The translations under genes were made by a program, and so were the position numbers. Below the pieces are notes generated by a model. That model was given only the letters and a program-made list of their open reading frames with translations. It searched no databases and was not told the origin of the DNA. Shown in pieces: positions 8,466 through 16,602 of a DNA stretch of 64,000 bases. Each line of letters opens with the position of its first letter. Position 1 is the first letter of the stretch. The DNA is from an uncultured Pseudomonadales bacterium. Its GTDB lineage: Bacteria; Pseudomonadota; Gammaproteobacteria; Pseudomonadales; Pseudohongiellaceae. Location: NCBI GenBank assembly GCA_949372635.1, contig CASIAB010000007.1, forward strand, positions 1 through 64,000, written 5' to 3'.

Positions 8466-9818
8466 ATGACAAGCTTTATACGTCTTAATTCGAAAGCTTT
8501 GAAGCATACATTGTTATTTGTAGTGCTAAGTACTCTGATAGCCTGTACCACATCAGTCAGCGTCGACATGCCAATTAGCATGGGATCGGACCTGGCAATA
8601 GTTTCGCCAGAGGCAGTTGGCATGGATTCAGAGCGCTTGAATCGTGTAACGGCCGCCATGGAGAATCTCGTAGACGAAGGCCTACTAGCTGGAGCTGTTA
8701 CGATCGCCGCGCGCGACAACAAAGTAGTGCACTTTGAATCTGTAGGCTACCGCAACTTAGAGTCTAGAGCATTGATGACGAATGACACGCTCTTCCGAAT
8801 CTATTCGATGTCAAAGCCCGTAACTGGTGTTGCTTTGATGGCTCTGTATGAAGAAGGCAAGTTTAAACTTTCTGACCCAGTCGAAATGTACATTCCGCAG
8901 ATGAAAGATTTGCAGGTCTATACCGGAACCAATGCCGATGGCAGCATGACCACTGAAGATGCTAATCACAAGATGACCATTCGTGAGTTGATGAGCCATA
9001 CAGGTGGTCTAAGCTATGGCATCTTTTCCCAGTCCACTGTTGATTCCGCTTATCTAGCAGCGGGTATAGGTGCGGCTGCAGCGGCTGGTATTCTCGCGCC
9101 AAATGAAACTGGCAGAGACTTCGTTAAAAAGCTAGGGCAGATTCCATTAAAGAGTCAGCCAGGGTCACAGTGGGAATATTCAGTGTCTGTTGATGTGCAG
9201 GGCTATTTAGTGGAAGTACTTTCAGGCCAGAAATTTGGAGAATTTTTAGAGGAGAGAATTTTCACGCCACTCAACATGGAGGACACTGCCTTTTATGTAC
9301 CAGAAGAAAAACTAAGTCGTTTCTCGCAGATGTATACCTATTCAGAGGCAGGAGCGTTGGCCCCCAGCGAACTATTTCCTGGCGCTGACTTCACGAAGGC
9401 TCCTGCATTCGAATCTGGAGGCGCCGGTCTCGTCTCTACGGCCGCAGATTATATGCGTTTCAGTCAGATGCTACTCAATGGTGGCGAGCTAGATGGGGAG
9501 CGGATACTGGCGCCTCTTACGGTCGAATTAATGCACCGTGACCAGACTCCGAAAGCAATGGCCGAATCCGCCCTAGATCAGCAAGGCACAGCATTCGGTT
9601 TGGATTTTGCAGTAATTCTAGATCCAGTCGAGGCGGAGAGTTATTCCAAGGGCGAATACTACTGGGGCGGCGCTGCCGGTACTTGGTTTTGGATCGACCC
9701 TGTTGAGGACATCGTTTTCGTTGGCATGATTCAAGTTGCAGGCCCGCTGACACCAGATGTTCGTGGCACTTCTCGCCGCTTGCTCTATCAGGCGATCATG
9801 GAACCTAAGGGAATCTAG
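8466..9818 (+). CDS. Serine hydrolase lipoprotein (class C beta-lactamase/esterase family)
   Basis: The 450-residue protein has a lipoprotein signal with lipobox LIAC (Cys27), so it is probably anchored in a membrane facing the periplasm. The beta-lactamase-fold nucleophile motif SxxK is present as SMSK at 114-117 in 'FRIYSMSKPVTG'. The tyrosine motif appears as 'WEYSVSVDVQGYLVE', and a C-terminal 'WGGAAGTWFWIDP' replaces the KTG box. These features are typical of EstB-like esterases and penicillin-binding-protein-related hydrolases rather than true beta-lactamases. The substrate is unknown. A paralogue with an altered motif lies at 41.2-42.4 kb. No obvious operon partner flanks it. Confidence 0.85.
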   Translation: MTSFIRLNSKALKHTLLFVVLSTLIACTTSVSVDMPISMGSDLAIVSPEAVGMDSERLNRVTAAMENLVDEGLLAGAVTIAARDNKVVHFESVGYRNLESRALMTNDTLFRIYSMSKPVTGVALMALYEEGKFKLSDPVEMYIPQMKDLQVYTGTNADGSMTTEDANHKMTIRELMSHTGGLSYGIFSQSTVDSAYLAAGIGAAAAAGILAPNETGRDFVKKLGQIPLKSQPGSQWEYSVSVDVQGYLVEVLSGQKFGEFLEERIFTPLNMEDTAFYVPEEKLSRFSQMYTYSEAGALAPSELFPGADFTKAPAFESGGAGLVSTAADYMRFSQMLLNGGELDGERILAPLTVELMHRDQTPKAMAESALDQQGTAFGLDFAVILDPVEAESYSKGEYYWGGAAGTWFWIDPVEDIVFVGMIQVAGPLTPDVRGTSRRLLYQAIMEPKGI

Positions 9819-10050
9819 TCCTGATCCGAAAAACTGGGATCAAGACACCATTATTCGTTGAATGATATTGAGCAAAGATGAGGCTTGAGGAAATTTACAT
9901 TAGCTCCTCTAACCACTCCACTCAGACCCATTGGCAGTAAGAATATCTGAATAAATGTAACGACTAGGTAGTAGTCATCCAGAATGTCATATACGAAGTA
10001 ACAAAAAGGATACCGACCTGACGACTCATTATCCCTTTACTTCTCGAAAC

Positions 10051-10326
10051 GATATACGATTGATCGGCAGCCACGAGAGTGATAGAGATATTCGCGCTCC
10101 TACTTTCTCTTTCGTTTCAAAAAAAATCAGTTCCGAAGCAATTTCTAGGGCAGTTGCCGAGGACAAAGTTGCTATCAGCTCTGGTCACTTTTATGCCAAA
10201 TTTCTAGTAGAAAATTTAGGTATAAAGAATACTAAGGATGGCTTAAGACGCTGCTCTATGGCGCATTAAAACACTATCGGTGAAGTCGATAGACTGATTC
10301 GTTCCCTAGATCGAGTTTTAAACTAA
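10051..10326 (+). pseudogene. C-terminal remnant of a cysteine desulfurase-like aminotransferase
   Basis: One frame reads 'DIRLIGSHESDRDIRAPTFSF', 'ISSEAISRAVAEDKVAISSGHFYA', 'LGIKNTKDGLRRCSMAH', an in-frame TAA at 10267-10269, then 'NTIGEVDRLIRSLDRVLN' and TAA at 10324. This is the closing section of class V aminotransferases of the cysteine desulfurase-like group, where the stop replaces the Tyr of the usual 'AHYNT'. The PLP-lysine region and everything before it are missing. The rest of the 544-base gap (9819-10362) holds no recognisable coding sequence. Confidence 0.7.
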
Positions 10327-10362
10327 ACTCCCCGCGTCACTTTTCACGAGAGAAATATTCAC

Positions 10363-11817
10363 ATGATTAAACTTGAAGATCCCACCCTGTTTAAAACCGA
10401 AAATTATGTCAATGGAAAATGGATTGGCGGCTCTGCCGGCCACATAGAAGTGTTGAATCCAGCGAATGGCACTCTTGTAGCGAAGACAGTAAACGGTAGT
10501 GCAGAGAACGCGCGCGATGCGGTAGAAGCTGCCGCGGTGGCCTTCAAAAGCTGGAGCAAGATGCCTGCGAAGGAGCGCGCTTCATACTTACGCAAATGGC
10601 ATGATCTGATTCTAGAGAACGCGGATGACCTCGGCGCACTGATGACAGCGGAACAAGGAAAACCTCTTAGTGAGGCAATAGGCGAAGTAAAGTATGGTGC
10701 TGGTTTTATCGAGTTCTATGCCGAAGAATGTAAGCGCGTCATGGGCGACATCATCCCCACCGTAGCGAACGATAGGCGGCTGTTGGTCTACAAACAACCT
10801 GTAGGCGTTGTTGGTTGCATCACTCCATGGAACTTTCCCAACGCAATGATTACTCGAAAGGCAGCGCCTGCTATGGCCGCAGGCTGCACCGTTGTAATCA
10901 AACCCGACGCTGGCACCCCACTTTCCGCACTTGCCCTTTGCGAACTAGCAGAGCGTGCGGGCATACCCGCTGGCGTACTGAATGTTGTCGTGGGTAGTGA
11001 CGCTCAAGCTATAGGAGAAGTACTCACCCAACACGAGAAGATTGCCAAGTTTACTTTTACCGGCTCAACGGCTGTAGGCAAGATTCTAATGGCGCAGTGC
11101 GCGTCGACGGTAAAGAAGATTTCCCTAGAGCTCGGCGGCAACGCCCCCTTCATCGTATTCGATGATGCCGACATCGATGAAGCCGTCACGCATTGTGTCG
11201 CCACCAAGTTCCGAAACTGCGGCCAGACCTGTGTGTGCACGAATCGGATCTTCGTTCACGAAGCGATTGCTTCGGACTTCACCGAGAAACTCCAGCATAG
11301 TATCTCCGCTCTCAAGGTTGCTGACGGATTCGAAGAAGGTGCCGAAATTGGACCTCTAATCAACACACAAGCTCTGGAGAAGATGGACGTGCTAATGGCG
11401 GACGCCGTAGACAAAGGCGCGAATGTGTTACTCGGAGGTGCACGGCACCAACTTGGAGAGAACTTTTATCAGCCAACACTGCTAAGCAATGTAAGTGACC
11501 CTATGCGACTAGCGAACGAAGAAATATTCGGCCCGATAGCAGCTGTGCAAACCTTTACTACTGAAGACGAAGTCGTAGAGAAGGCGAACGCGACAGAATA
11601 CGGACTCGCCGCTTATTTTTTCACGCAGGATATTGGCCGTGTAATGAGAGTATCGGAAGATTTAGAGTACGGTATTGTCTGCTCGAACTCTGGAGTGTTC
11701 TCAACCGAGGTGGCGCCTTTCGGTGGTTGGAAACAATCGGGCATAGGCTCGGAGGGTGGCAAGGAAGGCATCGCCGATTTCTATGAAACAAAGTTCCATT
11801 CCCTCGGCGGTGTGTAG
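10363..11817 (+). CDS. gabD: NAD(P)-dependent succinate-semialdehyde dehydrogenase
   Basis: The 484-residue protein is full length for the family. It has the aldehyde dehydrogenase landmarks in order: 'ITPWNFPNAMITRK' (about 153-166), nucleotide-binding 'FTGSTAVGK' (232-240), general base Glu256 in 'LELGGN', and catalytic Cys290 in 'GQTCVC'. The closing 'PFGGWKQSGIGSEGG' also fits. The N-terminal wording and overall pattern match GabD, which oxidises succinate semialdehyde to succinate at the end of the GABA shunt. No gabT lies beside it, so the source of the substrate is unclear; a glutarate-semialdehyde role is an alternative. It is flanked by decayed sequence on both sides. Confidence 0.8.
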   Translation: MIKLEDPTLFKTENYVNGKWIGGSAGHIEVLNPANGTLVAKTVNGSAENARDAVEAAAVAFKSWSKMPAKERASYLRKWHDLILENADDLGALMTAEQGKPLSEAIGEVKYGAGFIEFYAEECKRVMGDIIPTVANDRRLLVYKQPVGVVGCITPWNFPNAMITRKAAPAMAAGCTVVIKPDAGTPLSALALCELAERAGIPAGVLNVVVGSDAQAIGEVLTQHEKIAKFTFTGSTAVGKILMAQCASTVKKISLELGGNAPFIVFDDADIDEAVTHCVATKFRNCGQTCVCTNRIFVHEAIASDFTEKLQHSISALKVADGFEEGAEIGPLINTQALEKMDVLMADAVDKGANVLLGGARHQLGENFYQPTLLSNVSDPMRLANEEIFGPIAAVQTFTTEDEVVEKANATEYGLAAYFFTQDIGRVMRVSEDLEYGIVCSNSGVFSTEVAPFGGWKQSGIGSEGGKEGIADFYETKFHSLGGV

Positions 11818-12076
11818 GGGTTAGTGCTTAGCAATGTAATATTGAATAGTCCTAGCTTTATGGAATCGGAAACCGGCTCCTTCATAGACGAAGTCACGCT
11901 CGGCGCTAAAGTCGATGGTCGCTACCTGTGCAGAAGCTAATAAGCGGGGAGCAAAACAGTACAACAGCCAGCAGAACTTGCCGTGCTCGCGCGATTACTT
12001 TCAATCTTTGGGTACTAGTGATTTTCATCTGATTAGCCGAGCTACAATGCTACGGATACAACCCGCAACAACGCGG

Positions 12077-12128
12077 AGAAGTAGAAGTAGAAGTAGAAGT
12101 AGAAGTAGAAGTAGAAGTAGAAGTAGAA
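12077..12128 (+). repeat. Hexanucleotide tandem repeat (AGAAGT)8
   Basis: Eight perfect copies of AGAAGT run from 12077 to 12124, followed by a partial AGAA. They lie in the 388-base gap between gabD and the convergent DUF1456 gene. A plus-strand frame through the repeat would encode alternating Arg-Ser, but it has no family resemblance and overlaps the DUF1456 gene, so it is not called as a gene. A unit divisible by three keeps any overlapping frame, so phase switching by frameshift is unlikely. Nothing else was recognised in this gap. Confidence 0.9.
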
Positions 12129-12205
12129 TGAATCTTTCACAGAATATAGAGGGACACAAGCCTAAATCCTCAGAGACTCATAGCAATAGCAGTTCACCGA
12201 ATCGT

Positions 12206-12667
12206 CTAATCATCACGGTAGTTAATTTTGAGTCCGTTAAGAAAATTCCTAAGAATCTGATCTTTGCATTCACGATAGTGCTTGTGATCTGGTCGCCGGA
12301 AGAACGCACTTAACTCGTGCTTGCTTATTTCTTGGCCTGCAGATTCCAAAATTTTCAGAATTTCATCTGCCTTCAGACTCAATGCTATCTTCAACTTCAT
12401 GAATACCATATTGTTATTCAGCTTAATCTCAACTCGAGGAGGCTCCCCCTCCTTCTCGCCTCGCAAAGCGATGATCATGCCATTGAGAAATGCGGCAAAG
12501 GATGCATCACTGCATTTCTCAAAATCTGTGTCGTCGTCCTGCTTTAGCCAGGCAGAAACTTCTTTGCGATCAGTGGTTACGTTGGCCAGACCGAAGATAG
12601 CAATCATCTTGCTGTCATTGAAGTCCAATATGTAACGTATTCGTCTTAGGCAATCATTGTTCGTCAT
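12206..12667 (-). CDS. DUF1456 family protein (YehS-like)
   Basis: The 153-residue protein has two copies of the DUF1456 unit. The first opens 'NNDCLRRIRYILDFNDSKMIAIF' and contains 'VSAWLKQDDD' and 'FAAFLNGMIIALRG'. The second contains 'MKLKIALSLKADEILKIL', 'HELSAFFRRPDHKHYRECKDQILRNFLNGL'-type spacing and ends at the frame's close. The length and duplicated architecture match E. coli YehS. The function is not established. It sits six bases after an S4-domain protein gene on the same strand, with YaeQ upstream, so the three probably form an operon. Confidence 0.85.
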   Translation of the reverse strand: MTNNDCLRRIRYILDFNDSKMIAIFGLANVTTDRKEVSAWLKQDDDTDFEKCSDASFAAFLNGMIIALRGEKEGEPPRVEIKLNNNMVFMKLKIALSLKADEILKILESAGQEISKHELSAFFRRPDHKHYRECKDQILRNFLNGLKINYRDD

Positions 12668-12673
12668 GTTTTC

Positions 12674-13090
12674 TTAACTCTTTATTCCAATCGCTTTTCT
12701 ACCTGCCTTCTTTGGCGCCGGCATCTTTCGCTTAGTATTGACTGTTGATTTACGAACTGGCTTGCCAACACCTACAACGTCCTTTTTGTTTTCATCAGCA
12801 GCGAACCCATCTAATGTCACTGACTCTATCGCTTCATCACAATGCATACGATAAGAAACTCCGTCAAATTCGATAATATCACCAGAAACAATTTTCTTTC
12901 GCTTTTGTGTTTCGATTACAGCATTTAACGTCACAAGACCGCCCGCGATGGCCGCCTTTGCCTCTCCTCCGCTGGCTACTAGACCTTCGAACTTCAAAAT
13001 CTTGAATAGATCGATAGGCTGCTTCATTAGCTCGACTACCTGTACTTCATCGTCACTGGCGGCTGTCGTATTAGTTTCTGAATCTGTCAT
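12674..13090 (-). CDS. S4-domain RNA-binding protein (YbcJ-like)
   Basis: The start chosen is ATG 13088-13090, preceded by GAAGAGA; a TTG six codons upstream is a weaker alternative. The 138-residue product has an S4-type RNA-binding fold in 'IDLFKILKFEGLVASGGEAKAAI', 'GGLVTLNAVIETQKRKKIVSGD' and 'VIEFDG'-like positions. This is followed by a lysine/arginine-rich C-terminal tail of the kind that contacts RNA. YbcJ-like proteins are small ribosome- or RNA-associated proteins with no firmly defined role. The acidic N-terminal extension (about 25 residues) and basic tail make it longer than E. coli YbcJ (about 70 residues). Confidence 0.75.
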   Translation of the reverse strand: MTDSETNTTAASDDEVQVVELMKQPIDLFKILKFEGLVASGGEAKAAIAGGLVTLNAVIETQKRKKIVSGDIIEFDGVSYRMHCDEAIESVTLDGFAADENKKDVVGVGKPVRKSTVNTKRKMPAPKKAGRKAIGIKS

Positions 13091-13127
13091 GTGTTTCTCT
13101 TCAAGCAATTAGATAGAAAATGCGTGA

Positions 13128-13667
13128 TCAGGAGACCTTTTGTAGCCCTTGCAGAATGAGTTCGCACTCGCCCAATTCACTGGCAACAAATAGGGAGTCA
13201 CCGGATATCGTTATCGAGAGATCAACTCCACGATCAATGATAGATGCGAGCGCCTGCACTTGTCTCCATTGGAATCGGTAAACATTAACGTCCAAATTGG
13301 TGAGCTGCTTTTCGTTCTGTTGCCACCAAGTCTGCGCCTTACTATTGAAGCTATAAATTTTAACTTCCTTCGCAATCCGGCTGACCTTCTTTACTCTCTC
13401 TGGCGATGGCTCCCCCACATCGATCCAGAGCTCCAAGTTTCCATCTAGCGTATGCGCCCAAATATCTGGCTCTTCGGTATCGCTAAGCCCCTTGCACAGT
13501 AGAAGTTGTTCACTGGTATTCAGACAGAACGCCAGCACACGGACCATCATTCTCTCCATCGTCTCCGATGGGTGGCGAGCGATCGTTAAGCTGAGCGCGT
13601 CGTAGATATCCCGATTCAAGTCACTTAGTGAGACCGTCAGTTTATAGATAGTAGGCTTAATTGCCAC
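13128..13667 (-). CDS. yaeQ: YaeQ family protein
   Basis: The 179-residue protein starts at a GTG (13665-13667) and opens MAIKPTIYKLTVSLSDLNR, the normal YaeQ opening. It continues with 'HPSETMERMMVRVLAFCLN', 'GLSDTEEPDIWAHTLDG', 'LWIDVGEPSPERVKK' and 'WWQQNEKQL', all YaeQ hallmarks; the Asp/Glu/Lys set resembles a PD-(D/E)XK nuclease core. YaeQ was first linked to suppression of an rfaH defect, but its biochemical role is unsettled. The length is as expected. It is the first gene of a probable three-gene unit with the S4 and DUF1456 genes. Confidence 0.9.
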   Translation of the reverse strand: MAIKPTIYKLTVSLSDLNRDIYDALSLTIARHPSETMERMMVRVLAFCLNTSEQLLLCKGLSDTEEPDIWAHTLDGNLELWIDVGEPSPERVKKVSRIAKEVKIYSFNSKAQTWWQQNEKQLTNLDVNVYRFQWRQVQALASIIDRGVDLSITISGDSLFVASELGECELILQGLQKVS

Positions 13668-14019
13668 GGCGGCACTCTAGGTCGGTTTTAGGAATAGGTG
13701 TGCAATGGTTATGCGGCGCACACTATAGCATCAATAGGGACTTTCGGCGTACCGTAGGACGTGCAAGCCGCTCGTGTAAGATTGCCTTGCATAGAGCCTT
13801 CCGAGCAGTCAATAAATTAGTTGTCGATGAGAGGCTCAGCTCAAGCGCGACGCCAAAGATAGATAGGGGAGCTAAGGGAATAGATTGGCTGAAAGCGCGA
13901 GGTATAATGGATAGCCACCTTAACGAGCTATTCAAATCCCTGTTCGGCTATGTTACCGCAATCGATGGCATGCTGGCGTCTGAACCAAGACTATGAGCGA
14001 CGCCTGGCTAGCGGTGATG
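13668..14019. other. 352-base gap with an unassigned small frame
   Basis: Between yaeQ and the downstream GST a plus-strand frame is open to the stop at 13994-13996. Its last 70 codons ('HRAFRAVNKLVVDERL', 'AKGIDWLKARGIMDSHLNEL') look protein-like. It has no convincing start with a ribosome binding site and no family I recognise. It could be a remnant of a lost gene or chance. No RNA gene or terminator was identified here. Confidence 0.2.
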
Positions 14020-14640
14020 CTATCCCTGAACGTCTACGCTGTCCCTTGCCGACACCGCCGCATGCCAGCTCCATAGATTAGAATTTGACGCATCTACGGT
14101 CAATCCAACGAGCGATGTTGCGAAATCGATGGCAGTTAAAAGCGTAATATCCGCAATTGTAAACCGGTCACCCGCGACATAGGGTGCGGCCTCAAGCTCT
14201 GCGTTTAGGCGCTCACAATACTTCGCAACATTCGTATCACTCGCTACTTTAGCCTCGGGTATCTGTTTGAATATTCCCATAGCGCCTACGATTGGACCAT
14301 TGACCCAAGACACACCGACCTGGTTCCAGAACTCTGTTTCGATATGACGATTGCGCATCTCAATATGTCCAATCTCAAACGGATCTCGCCCCATAAGATT
14401 AGGCTCAGGATGCATTCCCTCAATATAGCGACATATTGCAACTGATTCACCGAGGCAACGCCCATCTTCTAGCTCAAGAACAGGAATCTTACCGCTTGGA
14501 TTCTTCTTGAGAAACTCTGGCGTCTTGTGCTCACCTTTGGCCATATCACAATTCACTAGCTCGACCTCTACGCCTTTCTCAGCTAGAAATATTTTCACCC
14601 GTCTTGGGTTCGGAGCGCCGCCATAATCATAGAGCTTCAT
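14020..14640 (-). CDS. Glutathione S-transferase family protein
   Basis: The 206-residue protein has the thioredoxin-like GST domain at residues 1-78. 'MKLYDYGGAPNPRRVKIFLAE' gives a Ser/Pro-type active-site loop, and 'NPSGKIPVLELEDGRCLGESVAICRYIE' carries the cis-Pro and the glutathione-binding Glu-Ser. The C-terminal helical domain contains 'YVAGDRFTIADITLLTAIDF'. It belongs to the cytosolic GSTs used for detoxification of electrophiles. It differs clearly from the GST at 7.6 kb. rdgC lies upstream on the same strand, 52 bases away; there is no evident functional link. Confidence 0.87.
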   Translation of the reverse strand: MKLYDYGGAPNPRRVKIFLAEKGVEVELVNCDMAKGEHKTPEFLKKNPSGKIPVLELEDGRCLGESVAICRYIEGMHPEPNLMGRDPFEIGHIEMRNRHIETEFWNQVGVSWVNGPIVGAMGIFKQIPEAKVASDTNVAKYCERLNAELEAAPYVAGDRFTIADITLLTAIDFATSLVGLTVDASNSNLWSWHAAVSARDSVDVQG

Positions 14641-14692
14641 AAGCTTGTAACCTTAGATTAGTATTTGTAAATGAAATCATTTAGGAAACAGC

Positions 14693-15604
14693 TTAGCCTT
14701 TAGGATCTTGAAGTCCGCCGAATGCAGCAAAGAAAGACTTGAAGAAGTTCGATAACTCCAATGTCATAACAGCGAATTCTTGATCGAATTTTTGTGCAGC
14801 GCTTTCGATTTCCTCGTTTGCCTCTTCCTGCTTCATACCAACAAATTTTAAGCGCTTTATACTGAGGTCATCGCCAAGGCTACAGCTAAGTAGACTGTTC
14901 CAAGTAACGCCTAGATTCTTCACTTGCTTGCCCGCCTCAAGGTGACTCTGAATCTCATCGGAAAACAGATCCTGCCCCTTACAACGCACGATGTTGCTGC
15001 CATCAGTTGGGTTGTAGAGTTCACAGTCTTCATCGATGAGGAAGTGATCACTCGCATGTTGCTCTTTTAACCAACGGGTCATCACATCGCTAGGTGCGCG
15101 ATTTGCATCGGGTATCGACACCTTCAGACTACCTAGGCTCTCACGAAGCAGGCTAAGCAATGCCTCTGCCTTTGATGCACTGGCGGAATTCACAACGATC
15201 AAATTGTCTTTAGTGGAGATATAGGCAAATGTTTGCTGATTGCGCGTAAAGGCTCTAGGCAGCAGTGAAACAAATACGTCGTCCTTAATCTGACGTTTTT
15301 CCTTCCTATAAATCTTACGGCCCTGACGCTCTTCTAGTTCGGCCACTTTTTCGTCTGCAGCTTCATTCACCACTGAGGAAGGCAGCAATCTTTCCTGCTT
15401 CTGCGCACAGAGCATTATATAGTCACCCTGCACATGAGTGAGCATCTCACCTTGTTTGCCGAGTGGGCTGATCCAGCCGTATTTCGACTTATCGTGACTA
15501 CTGCAGGGATGGAATATTTGTTCGGTCAGTTTTTTTTCTATCTCTTCTGGGGATGCGCCGATCGCCTCATTCAGGCAATATAGACGTGCATTTTTAAACC
15601 ACAT
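14693..15604 (-). CDS. rdgC: Recombination-associated protein RdgC
   Basis: The 303-residue protein is full length and begins MWFKNARLY, the invariant RdgC opening. It contains 'YGWISPLGK', 'LLPSSVVNEA', 'RKEKRQIKDDVFVSLLPRAF', 'VVNSASASKAEALLSLLRE' and 'DEDCELYNPTDGSNIVRCKGQDL', all typical. RdgC is a ring-shaped, non-specific double-stranded DNA-binding protein that modulates RecA-dependent recombination and replication restart. The gene stands alone, with YHS/DoxX remnants diverging on the other side. Confidence 0.95.
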   Translation of the reverse strand: MWFKNARLYCLNEAIGASPEEIEKKLTEQIFHPCSSHDKSKYGWISPLGKQGEMLTHVQGDYIMLCAQKQERLLPSSVVNEAADEKVAELEERQGRKIYRKEKRQIKDDVFVSLLPRAFTRNQQTFAYISTKDNLIVVNSASASKAEALLSLLRESLGSLKVSIPDANRAPSDVMTRWLKEQHASDHFLIDEDCELYNPTDGSNIVRCKGQDLFSDEIQSHLEAGKQVKNLGVTWNSLLSCSLGDDLSIKRLKFVGMKQEEANEEIESAAQKFDQEFAVMTLELSNFFKSFFAAFGGLQDPKG

Positions 15605-15842
15605 AAATTAATTTCCAGCTGGCAATACTAAGTAGTGCGAAGGTTGTGTAAAAGGAGTAACGCGGCAGATTATGCGCGATACAGACGCAGTATTCTAGTG
15701 CTGGCTTGTGCTTAGTTTCTTTCGCTACGAGACGGTTCAATATCTCTCATGCATACGACAAAAATCAAACGTGAATGATAAATTTCATCTCTCACGCCGC
15801 TACCTCTACGTAACACTCTGAACCCTAACTTTAGGAATTGAT

Positions 15843-16007
15843 ATGAAACAATTACTTTTGACTCTGAGACTCCTATCAGCCAATAACAGTGCACTAGCGC
15901 TAGATGAAACGAACTACAAAGATGCGGATTGGCATTTCGCTAGCGCGGCAAACCTCGCGGCCTTTCAGGCTGACCCTGAAAACTATGCGCCGCCTCAGTA
16001 TCCCTAC
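15843..16007 (+). pseudogene. Remnant of a secreted YHS-domain protein
   Basis: An ATG opens a short secretion-like leader (MKQLLLTLRLL...ALAL). The text then jumps to the end of a YHS domain: 'YKDADWHFASAANLAAFQADPENYAP', where intact proteins end in QYGGYC. The middle of the domain and the terminal Cys are missing. At about 16005 the sequence passes straight into a remnant of a DoxX-like gene. YHS-domain and DoxX-like genes are common neighbours, so a deletion across their junction is the simplest reading. Confidence 0.6.
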
Positions 16008-16295
16008 AATCGCTCTTCTTCAAGTTCAGCGGCTCACAAGAGACAGTAATGATATTTAACACCCTAGGCGCCTGGATGCTGGACTGCCACGAGGTTTAGC
16101 CGAGAGCTTCAATAGCCGTGGTGGAGCAGTTACTGGAATTGCCGAGCTCATCGCCGCCATTCTAGTTCTCATACCCGTGACACGGGTTTACGGGTTTGCG
16201 GAGCGCTGGTCGGTTTGATGGTTATGTCGGGCGCGATCTTCTTTCACTTATTCACCACGTTGGGCGTGGTGCGTGTTGTACATAATGACCTGTAG
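16008..16295 (+). pseudogene. Frameshifted remnant of a DoxX-like membrane protein
   Basis: Fragments in successive frames are 'FFKFSGSQETVMIFNTLGAWML', then 'LPRGLAESFN' and 'GGAVTGIAELIAAILVLIP', then 'GALVGLMVMSGAIFFHLFTT' and 'LGVVRVVHNDL' ending at TAG 16293-16295. Together they follow the order of a DoxX-family four-helix membrane protein whose beginning is lost. At least two frame changes occur (near 16085 and 16200). The 307 bases from here to the OPT transporter show no further recognisable gene. Confidence 0.6.
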
Positions 16296-16602
16296 CGTAT
16301 GGTTGAGCGCCGTCGCGCTTCTTTACATAAATAGACAAAAATTTTTGCTCTAGTCGGATACTAGATTGGCGTCTGGCCGATCTTCGCAGCTAACATGCAC
16401 TACATGGTCCTGCTGCACAGCTAAAGCTCTAAGCACTTCATAGCTGATATTAGCCTTTAATTCCATTCCTTACTCCCACACTTTTGCTGACCTTGTCTCT
16501 CCTAGCATCAGATCCAATAGGGAAAATGTGACCTGCTTTTTACTCCAGTGCCAATCTCGCCTATAGTGAGCGATTCTCAATATTAAGAAGAGCACTCGAG
16601 CC

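Noticed and set aside
11915..12313. Plus-strand frame encoding an Arg-Ser repeat
   Set aside because: The Arg-Ser run is only the translation of the hexanucleotide repeat. The frame overlaps the well-supported DUF1456 gene on the other strand and has no family resemblance or ribosome binding site.
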